From Streptomyces beigongshangae (GTDB lineage Bacteria > Actinomycetota > Actinomycetes > Streptomycetales > Streptomycetaceae): a stretch of 46,265 nucleotides of DNA. The stretch covers positions 13,233 to 59,497 of the forward strand of contig NZ_JAHKJW010000050.1 of the NCBI RefSeq assembly GCF_019710745.1, written 5' to 3'. Below, piece by piece: positions 39,942 to 46,265 of the stretch. Under the pieces are notes generated by a model. The model saw only the letters and a program-made list of their open reading frames with translations. It did no database searches and was not told the DNA's origin. Every line of letters starts with the position of its first letter. Within the stretch, counting starts at the first letter, position 1. The position numbers and the translations under genes are program-made.

Positions 39942-42101
39942 ATGGAACCGCTTCATTCCTCCGATCCGGCTCGTATAGCCGGTTACCGCGTCCTGGGCCG
40001 GCTCGGCGCCGGCGGGATGGGCGTGGTTCTGCTGGGCCGTTCCCGGGGCGGCGCGCTCGTCGCGATCAAACTGATCCGGGCCGAGTACGCCGGCGACGCG
40101 GCGTTCCGCGCCCGTTTCCGCCGCGAGGTGTCGATCGCCCGGCAGGTCCGCAATCGCTGGGCGGTTCCGGTGGTGGACGCGGACACGGAGGCACCGGCTC
40201 CGTGGCTGGCGACCGAGTTCGTGCCCGGTCCCGCGCTGAGCGACGCGGTCGGGACGGGGTCGCCGCTCCCGGAGCGCAGCGTGCGGGCCCTCGGCGGAAT
40301 GCTCGCCGAGGCCCTGGAGGCGGTGCACGGAGCGGGGATGGTGCACCGGGACGTCAAGCCAGGCAACGTCCTGCTCGGTCTGGACGGGCCCCGACTGATC
40401 GACTTCGGTATCGCCCGCGCCCTGGACGACACCGTCCTCACCGCGACGGACGCGGTCATCGGCTCTCCCGGCTTCCTGTCTCCGGAGCAGGCCCAGGGCC
40501 GCCGGATCGGCCCGCCGAGCGACATCTTCTCACTGGGCTGCGTCCTGGCGTACGCGGCGACCGGCCGTCGCCCGTTCGGCAGCGGCCCGGTCGAGGCGAT
40601 GTTGTTCCGTACGGTGTACGACCCGCCGGACCTGGACGGTGTGCCTGCGGCATTGCTGCCCCTCGTTCAGGCGTGTCTGTCCAAGGACACGGAGTCCCGG
40701 CCGACGGCCGCGCAGATCCGGACCCGGTGGGCGCAGGACACGGCCGGACAGAGCTGGCTGCCCGCCCCGGTGACCCATCTGATCGCATCCCGTTCCACCC
40801 AGATGCTGCGTCTGCCGGACATCGAGTCGACGCAGTTCGTCGCGCCCCGGAGCGAGGCGGGCGCGGACACCCGGCCCGCCGCACCTGAAACCCCCGCGCC
40901 CGGCCGGCGCCGTTTCCTGACCTATACGGCGGCAGGCGGCGCGGTCCTTGCGGCAGGCGGAGCAACGACCGCATGGCTTACGGGAGGGAAAGGCGACGGC
41001 GGTACCGGCTCGCGCGGCGACAGCGGCCGGACGAAAACCCGCCCCGTGCTGGGTATCGGCCTCCAGGCGGATCTGAGCGGTGCGCTGAGCACCCAGGGCA
41101 GGGCTCAGAGCCGGGGTGCTCGGCTGGCGGTCGACGCCCACAACGCCCGCGAGGACGCCCCCTTCACCCTGAAGCTGACCACGGTGGACGACCGGGGCGA
41201 CGAGGCACGGGCCCTGGCCGCCGCCCGGCGGTTCACGGACGACGCCTCGGTGGTCGCCGTCCTGGGCGCGACGAGCACGGCGGCGGCGGGCGCGGTGCTG
41301 ACCGCGTACGACGAGGCCGCCCTGTCGGTGGTCAGCGTGACGGACGGGGACACCCGGCACATCAACCGGGTGTTCCTGTGCGCCCGGCCGAACAACGCGA
41401 TGCAGATGGTCCCGGTCTCCAGCTATCTCGGGATCCACGGCCTGGACGACATCGCCCTCATCGACAACGAGACCGAGTACAGCCGCCAGGTCACCCGCTT
41501 CCTCAGCGAGGGCCTGCGCACCGGCGGCAACCTGAACGTCCTCGCCGAGACCCTCCCCTCGGGCAGCGAGGACTACGTGGCGTACGCCCGACAACTGGTG
41601 GCGAAGCGGCCCGGGGCCGTGGTCCACGGTGGTGGCTGGCAGGACGTCGCCCCCTTCGCCCGCGCACTCGCGCAGACCGGCTACCGGGGTCCGAAGATCG
41701 CCACCCAGGCCGCGCACGACCCGCGCTTCCTGCGCGAGGCGGGCGAGGCGAGCAACGGCTGGCTGATCGTGTCCACAGCGGTCGACCCTTCGTCCGCACG
41801 GTCGGCGGGCGCCTTCGCGCAGGCGTTCCGTGACCGCTTCAAGGCGGCCGCGCCGCCGTTCGCCGCCGAGGCGTACGACGCGGTTCGGCTGATCGCCGCA
41901 TGCGTGGAGGGCTTGGACCGGGAGAGCGTGTCCCGCCAGGACCTGGTGCCGGTGCTGCGGACGACGACGTACGAAGGAGTGTCGAAGCCGTACGCCTTCG
42001 ACAAGGAAAACGGCTGGTACACGGGTGACAGGGGCGTCTTCTTCTACCGGGCGAAAGACGGACGGTTCCGCTTCCTGGACACGGACCCCGCCGAGGTCTG
42101 A
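39942..42101 (+). CDS. Ser/Thr protein kinase fused to an ABC-type (LivJ-like) binding domain
   Basis: 719 aa. Residues 14-265 are a Hanks kinase: glycine loop GRLGAGGMG, Lys43 (VAIKLIR), HRDVKPGN with Asp137, DFG at 154-156 and a GSPGFLSPEQA activation segment. After a linker, RRRFLTYTAAGGAVLAAGGA (322-341) gives a membrane segment that begins with an RRxFL Tat-like motif. Residues about 368-715 match the periplasmic binding type 1 domain of branched-chain amino-acid transport (LGIGLQADLSGALSTQGRAQ, GATSTAAAGAVLTAYDEA, AAEAYDAVRLIAACVEGL). It should sense a small ligand outside and phosphorylate proteins inside. ATG 39942 was chosen over TTG 39939. Confidence 0.93.
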   Translation: MEPLHSSDPARIAGYRVLGRLGAGGMGVVLLGRSRGGALVAIKLIRAEYAGDAAFRARFRREVSIARQVRNRWAVPVVDADTEAPAPWLATEFVPGPALSDAVGTGSPLPERSVRALGGMLAEALEAVHGAGMVHRDVKPGNVLLGLDGPRLIDFGIARALDDTVLTATDAVIGSPGFLSPEQAQGRRIGPPSDIFSLGCVLAYAATGRRPFGSGPVEAMLFRTVYDPPDLDGVPAALLPLVQACLSKDTESRPTAAQIRTRWAQDTAGQSWLPAPVTHLIASRSTQMLRLPDIESTQFVAPRSEAGADTRPAAPETPAPGRRRFLTYTAAGGAVLAAGGATTAWLTGGKGDGGTGSRGDSGRTKTRPVLGIGLQADLSGALSTQGRAQSRGARLAVDAHNAREDAPFTLKLTTVDDRGDEARALAAARRFTDDASVVAVLGATSTAAAGAVLTAYDEAALSVVSVTDGDTRHINRVFLCARPNNAMQMVPVSSYLGIHGLDDIALIDNETEYSRQVTRFLSEGLRTGGNLNVLAETLPSGSEDYVAYARQLVAKRPGAVVHGGGWQDVAPFARALAQTGYRGPKIATQAAHDPRFLREAGEASNGWLIVSTAVDPSSARSAGAFAQAFRDRFKAAAPPFAAEAYDAVRLIAACVEGLDRESVSRQDLVPVLRTTTYEGVSKPYAFDKENGWYTGDRGVFFYRAKDGRFRFLDTDPAEV

Positions 42102-42168
42102 AGGCCCTCGGCAACGACTGCCCGGGCGGCGGTGAGGCCGTGATCGGACCGGCCCTGCCCTCATGCGC

Positions 42169-42726
42169 CTACGGACGTTGCAAGCACCCCTCGGGCAGGG
42201 CGGCTCCGGTGTCGCACACGTGCTTTATGGCGGCAGCGAAGGAGTAGCAGTCGAAAAGCGCTGAATGCTCGTTCCCGGCTGCGGGTTCGGGGAGCCCGAG
42301 AACTTGCCACAGCCGACCCGCGTTGACTGTTTTCGTCCGCGGTGCGACGGCGTTCAGCCAGGGGCGGATATTCAGGAAGTGGGCAGCGAGGTAACCGTTC
42401 TCGACTTCCTCTCCTCGTGCTCTGGCCCAACCCACGTTTTCCCCGAGGACGACCATGTCATTACCGTAAGAGAGTGTTGACTGCCCACGGCAGAACCCCA
42501 GGAAGTCACCGATCGCCTCTGCTGCGGGAAATCCTTCCCGGTCCACCGCCGCCTGGTCGATACCGGTCAGTTCGGTGAAGTACGCGGACAGCTGCGGATT
42601 TACCACAGGTCGTACCAACGCTTCGTACTCCTCGACGACGGCGCAGTCCTCCCGCAAGCGCAGCGCGCCGATCTGCACGATCTCTCGGAGCTGCCCCGAT
42701 GTCCCCCAGACGGTTGGAGGCCGCTC
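42169..42726 (-). pseudogene. 3'-5' exonuclease (DEDD type) lacking its first catalytic motif
   Basis: The frame after a stop at 42727 reads ERPPTVWGTSGQLREIVQIG and goes on as a normal exonuclease: LTGIDQAAVDREGFPAAEAI, SYGNDMVVLGENVGWARARG (Exo II Asp) and NEHSALFDCYSFAAA (Exo III His-x4-Asp). The N-terminal Asp-x-Glu of Exo I should stand about 15-20 residues before REIVQIG, but a stop lies there and no other frame supplies it. DEDD nucleases cannot bind both metals without it, so it is probably inactive. A GTG at 42678 is a possible start for a truncated protein. Confidence 0.7.
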
Positions 42727-42794
42727 CTACTCTCCGAAGAGATGGTGCTCCGGCTGGAAGTCTGCTGTTCCTGGCGCTCGTGGCTGGCGCAGGC

Positions 42795-43355
42795 TCAGCG
42801 CTGCTCGGGCGCCGTGTCCGCCCCGCGCTGCCCGCAGTGCGGGCAGCGCTCGCGGCCGTCCCATGCGGACCAACCGAAGTCGGTCGGGGTGAGGGCGTGG
42901 CCCTCCAACTCGTTGCGGACGGCCTCGCGGTAGGCCCAGACGGCGTCCAGGTAGGGGTGATAGATGTCGTGGAATGCGGGGGTCGAGATGCCGGCGCCCG
43001 CGGCGACCGTCCTTCGGAGGGCGCGAAGGCGTTCGAACATGGTCTGGCCCGCGCTCGCGATCTGGACGCTGGCGTCGAGGAAGAGACGCTCGCGCACCTC
43101 GTAAATGCGGGCGTCCGTCAACGCCAGGCGGCTTGCTTCCTCCAGGTCGGTCGCCTCGGTGCCGCTCTGCGCGAGGCGGCGCAGTTCGGTGTGGGCCGCG
43201 CCCGCCGCCGCGATGAACTCCGTGTAGACGTCCCGGCGGCGCGCCTGAAGGCCGCGGCGGTGTTCCTGACGGGTCCGCAGGCGGTCGGCAAGCACCGTGC
43301 CCGCTATCGCGATCAGACCGCCGCCCAGTGTGGCGATCAGCGTCCCCCACTCCAT
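42795..43355 (-). CDS. Membrane-anchored hypothetical protein with C-terminal CPHC knuckle
   Basis: 186 aa. One N-terminal membrane span (TLIATLGGGLIAIAGTVLA) is followed by a basic helix (DRLRTRQEHRRGLQARRRDV) and a long all-helical, probably coiled-coil region (30-145). The C-terminus carries RCPHCGQRG, half of a zinc-knuckle. ATG 43355 is preceded by GGGGGGAC. I recall similar proteins in many actinomycetes, with no known role. It is on the same strand as the exonuclease remnant, 69 bp upstream of it. Confidence 0.75.
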   Translation of the reverse strand: MEWGTLIATLGGGLIAIAGTVLADRLRTRQEHRRGLQARRRDVYTEFIAAAGAAHTELRRLAQSGTEATDLEEASRLALTDARIYEVRERLFLDASVQIASAGQTMFERLRALRRTVAAGAGISTPAFHDIYHPYLDAVWAYREAVRNELEGHALTPTDFGWSAWDGRERCPHCGQRGADTAPEQR

Positions 43356-44788
43356 AACGTGTCCCCCCGTCGCCGTTCCGGAAGGGCGCGCCCCTGCGCC
43401 GTCCCATCCAGCAGATCATGCCCGACGGCCGGGGCCGACCGAGTACGCCTCGGCTGTTCGGCCGGGCCAGCCCCGTCACTGACTTCACACTCAGTCAGCC
43501 CTCCACGGAAAGTGAGCCAGAACCGCTGGTGATCGACGAAGTCACACGGAGCCATTCCCGCACGGGCGGGAACGGCCCTCGCTGCGACAGTGAAGGCGGC
43601 GGCGACGAAGGCCGGCGAGGCCATCCGCGGCGAGGTCCTGCTCACCGAATCCCCTGCCCTGGACGACCGGACCCACCGCGCGCAGCAGAGCTGACGGACT
43701 CGCCCTGGCCGACACGGTCGTCGCCTTCCACCGGACGGAGGTTGCCGGCCATGCGGACTGGCGGACGGAAGGCGCCCATGCCATTCCGGCCGGAAATCTA
43801 CGCAGGACCGTCCCTTCCCGGCGCTGCTGTTCGCTTCCGTCCCGTTCCGCGCCGCGCGGCCTGACCACGTGGAAGGCCGCCTTTCAGGAGCGGACCCACC
43901 GGTCATCGGGCCCGCACCGTCGGTGGTGGCTGCCGGGCATGTTCCGGACCTCTTCGGGGCGAACAGATACCGATGAGCCGTTACCCGGTTCCACGGGATG
44001 CCGCAGAGCGTGGCTCTATCGGCCAGGGCGTGCTCCAGGGCGGGGGTACCTGTCTCCTGGCATGCCGCGAAGCCGGTCGGGGCAAGCCCGAACGTGAACC
44101 TGAAGGACCGGAGACGGTGACCGAGCTGGGGCATGGGCACCACCCTTGCGCGTTCCCCGACCGGTATGAAGTCAAGGAGGCGGGGAGACAGGACCTGGTC
44201 CGCAGAGAGATCACGACGGTACGGTCCGCCGTCCTGCCGGCGGCCGCGATGACCCGGCTCTGCTCCAACCGGTCTTCATGTCCCTGCGGGGCGCGGGCCG
44301 GCCGAGGCCGGCGGGATCCGCACTTTCGACGGCAACGGCGACGATCCTCCATCGGTTCTCCAGGAGGGCCGCGGAAAGCCGTACGAGCTGTTCGACGGAG
44401 TCGACTTACGAGTGCTGCGCCGACGGGCCGGTCCCGACGGGGTCTTGCCCTCGCATTTTTCACGAGTTGTTTGTTCGGCGCCGGTGCCCCGAAATCGAAC
44501 AATCCTGAGCTGCTAGTTCTTAAGCCGAGCACCGTACGGCCATCGCAACGACAACCGTCACATGGGAGGGAAATCCTGCTCCCCAGGGCTGCAGCAGGCA
44601 TCACTGCGCTGCTGGCCGCTTCCGCCTGATCGCCGGCTTCACCGGAGAGGCACAAGTGGACGGCTGCTGTCAGTTTCTTGGGGTGCGTCCGGTCGCACCA
44701 GCGGATTCCCGAGCTTTGGCGGAACGGCGAGATGGAGAGCTTCATCGCTCACGACTTCTGCTGAAGTCCTCCCGGAAAGAGGAATGAA
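43356..44788. other. 1.43-kb region with no recognisable gene
   Basis: Both strands have long open frames from high GC, but none has a family match plus a start and ribosome site. A plus-strand stretch at about 43560-43692 (AGTALAATVKAAATKAGEAI then RGEVLLTESPALDD) reads like real protein ending in a stop and may be a gene remnant. Another near 44320-44430 (GGIRTFDGNGDDPPSVLQEG) is similar. The last ~150 bases probably hold the I36 operon promoter. Confidence 0.5.
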
Positions 44789-45181
44789 ATGACTTCGCTT
44801 ACGGTCTCCAGGAAACTGGCCAAGGGTTTCACCGCCGGCGCTGCGGCCGCTCTGCTGATGCTGAGCGCATCCCCGTCATCGGCGGCACCGACCGCGGCAC
44901 CGTGCAACCAGGGAACGTACTGCTGGTGGTCCGGTGCCGGCTTCAGCGGAAGCGGGATCTCGTACACCAATGATCTCACTTCCGGCGGGTGTTATCTGAC
45001 AACCCACGTCGGCTCCGTCCGTTCGTACGCTCACTATCACCGCCAGGAAGGGTACTTCTACGCGAACAACAACTGCACCGGAAGGGCCCACGCGGTGCGG
45101 GCGCACACCGAGAATCCCGACATCGGATTCAACGCGTACAGCTTCAAAGCCGCCTGCGTTTCCTGCCTGGCCAAAGACTGA
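44789..45181 (+). CDS. Secreted peptidase inhibitor, I36 (SMI)-like
   Basis: 130 aa. A signal peptide (AAAALLMLSASPSSAAP) precedes a small domain with CNQGTYCWWSGAGFSGSG, the typical I36 C-x-x-G-x-x-C-x-W start, and further Cys (GGCYL, NNCTGRA, ACVSC). The fold is a beta/gamma-crystallin-like metalloprotease inhibitor, as in SMI of S. nigrescens. Secreted inhibitors protect the cell from its own or foreign proteases. ATG has AGAGGA upstream. The SH3-like gene starts 8 bases after its stop, so the two form an operon. Confidence 0.85.
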   Translation: MTSLTVSRKLAKGFTAGAAAALLMLSASPSSAAPTAAPCNQGTYCWWSGAGFSGSGISYTNDLTSGGCYLTTHVGSVRSYAHYHRQEGYFYANNNCTGRAHAVRAHTENPDIGFNAYSFKAACVSCLAKD

Positions 45182-45189
45182 TCCGTGAG

Positions 45190-45552
45190 ATGCATGGAGG
45201 AATCTTGTCCCTACGTCCTTTCGCCGCGACCACACTCGGATGCGCGCTGATCTTCGGCTCCACAGCGACATTCGCCGAAGCGGCTTCGCCGGCGCAGACA
45301 CAAGCCGCCACCGCCCAAGCCTGTACGCCGGGCGGCCCGATCAGCATCATCAAGGGAACCAACGTCAACATGCGCGCGACACCCGGTGGAGGGTGGGTCG
45401 GTACGGCCCAGAACGGGGACTGCGTCTACTGGTACGAAGCCACGTCGGGGCCTGTGGTGACCTGCCCGAACGGTCAGGCCACCAACGTCTGGCACAACGT
45501 GTTCAACTACCGTATCTCCGTACGGGGCTGGGTCTCCGGCTGCTTCCTCTGA
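45190..45552 (+). CDS. Small secreted SH3b-like protein
   Basis: 120 aa from ATG 45190. A signal peptide (LSLRPFAATTLGCALIFGS) is followed by SIIKGTNVNMRATPGGGWVG and WYEATSGPVVTCPNGQA, then RISVRGWVSGCFL. The NVNMRATP...GWV pattern is that of bacterial SH3 domains, which bind peptidoglycan or protein. A TTG at 45205 has GGAGGA just 3 bases before it and is the other possible start. It is the second gene of the I36 operon; a terminator follows 120 bases after the stop. Confidence 0.78.
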   Translation: MHGGILSLRPFAATTLGCALIFGSTATFAEAASPAQTQAATAQACTPGGPISIIKGTNVNMRATPGGGWVGTAQNGDCVYWYEATSGPVVTCPNGQATNVWHNVFNYRISVRGWVSGCFL

Positions 45553-45675
45553 CTGTGGCGCCTGAGGAACATCAGTTCCATGAGGACCTCGAAAATCGGC
45601 TGCCGCGGGACGGTGCCGAGAGGTGCAGCTGCCGGCCGTAGGTGACGTGACAGCTGCCCGAGGCTGAGCACGATC

Positions 45676-45706
45676 GGCCGTACGCCGCCCAGCGCGGCGT
45701 ACGGCC
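45676..45706 (+). terminator. Intrinsic terminator after the I36/SH3 operon
   Basis: A perfect 13-bp stem (GGCCGTACGCCGC with GCGGCGTACGGCC), a 5-base loop and a following TTTG. Confidence 0.85.
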
Positions 45707-45793
45707 TTTGTCACACCGCATGAGACGCACACCGCAACGACGGTGACGCCGCGGCGTCGGCTTGCAGGGCGCCCGACGTGATGCATCACCGCC

Positions 45794-45962
45794 GCCGACG
45801 GCCTGCGCCTCACCGCGTTCGCCATCGATGCCGTCGGCGTCCTGACCGCCGCACTCGAACCGCGGCACCGTCAGCGCGTGAGGGCCGAGGGCCGCACCCG
45901 CATTGCCCACGTCACCGACCTGCGCAACCTGCCCCTGCACGACACCACGCAGAACCAAATGC
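45794..45962 (+). pseudogene. IS1380-type transposase scar
   Basis: The frame reads DGLRLTAFAIDAVGVLTAAL, EPRHRQRVRAEGRTRIAHVT, then DLRNLPLHDTTQNQM. This corresponds to the RHR-x-R...R-I-R...D-T-G-L-R-N-L-P-L...Q-N-Q segment in the C-terminal half of IS1380-family transposases. It has no start or end and is about 55 codons long. Confidence 0.72.
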
Positions 45963-46265
45963 GGAATCCGAAGCGGTGTTGGAGCGTCGGGTGATCAACC
46001 GGGAGCAGCTCGTCGAGGTCTGGCCGCTCCGGACGTGGCGGGAGCGCCCGCGCTGCGGCTTTCCCCGCCATGGCATCCCATGCCTCATTGCCGCCATGAC
46101 ATCCAGGCCCCAGTGCCGTCGGTTCGGATCCGAGGAGTACGCACCCTCCCACGTCCAGACCACATCCCGGCTTTCCGGTCCCGGGAACGGTTCCGACTCC
46201 TGGTTCAGGGCAGATTCCCTGCTCATCGCCCGCCCCGGTAATCAACTCCGTTTGTTTCATTGACA
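45963..46265. other. Right-edge 300 bp, nothing recognised
   Basis: No frame on either strand is convincing. The end of the window (TTTGTTTCATTGACA) is unusually A/T-rich and may be part of a promoter for a gene to the right. Confidence 0.35.

Overview
The window is very GC-rich, uses G/C-ending codons and GTG starts, and is full of families typical of Streptomyces: a secreted AA10 LPMO, many LysR/TetR/XRE regulators, an MmyB-type regulator facing an SDR, a kinase fused to a substrate-binding domain, and I36 inhibitors. I read it as a Streptomyces or close relative. The number of accessory genes, broken genes and transposase remnants suggests a chromosome arm, not the core. No rRNA, tRNA or CRISPR array was seen.

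Layout. 1-2 kb: PQQ sugar dehydrogenase (running off the left edge) and an AA10 LPMO with a CebR-like operator upstream. 2-6 kb: alpha/beta hydrolase behind a long palindrome, Tat-exported Kelch protein, LysR regulator, VOC protein. 6-9 kb: a 940-aa NACHT NTPase, a candidate defence protein. 9-14.3 kb: SDR, PEP-mutase/ICL-like enzyme, S1-fold protease with an altered nucleophile, large secreted phytase-esterase-like protein. 14.6-16.6 kb: a secreted endonuclease/exonuclease/phosphatase enzyme flanked by two wrecked genes (YeeE/YedE transporter, epoxide-hydrolase-like). 16.7-20.2 kb: a compact redox operon (atypical Old Yellow Enzyme, F420/NADP-type reductase, quinone-type MDR) divergent from its likely TetR repressor.

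20.2-30.3 kb lies between two direct copies of a ~274-bp element carrying a small gene. It holds a putative double histone-fold protein, a GNAT, a PP2C remnant, an MmyB regulator with SDR, an SDR remnant, a membrane XRE regulator with an outside beta-trefoil domain divergent from a secreted beta-trefoil protein, and a stand-alone double Clp-N protein. 30.3-33.5 kb: an amidinotransferase closely resembling animal AGAT, an IS1182-like scar, and a MetE-like enzyme translationally coupled to a secreted protein. 33.7-38.6 kb: EF-hand protein, then LysR regulator, penicillin-binding-fold hydrolase, Tat-exported MBL hydrolase and class A beta-lactamase. 38.9-42.1 kb: lipoprotein and a Ser/Thr kinase joined through a Tat-like segment to a LivJ-type binding domain. 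42.2-46.3 kb: broken exonuclease, membrane-anchored hypothetical, a 1.4-kb gene-poor stretch, an I36 inhibitor/SH3-like operon, and an IS1380 scar.

The most notable items are the double histone-fold protein, the membrane lectin-sensor pair, the kinase-binding protein fusion, and the LPMO/PQQ-dehydrogenase pair. All family calls were made by reading motifs by eye; none comes from a database search.
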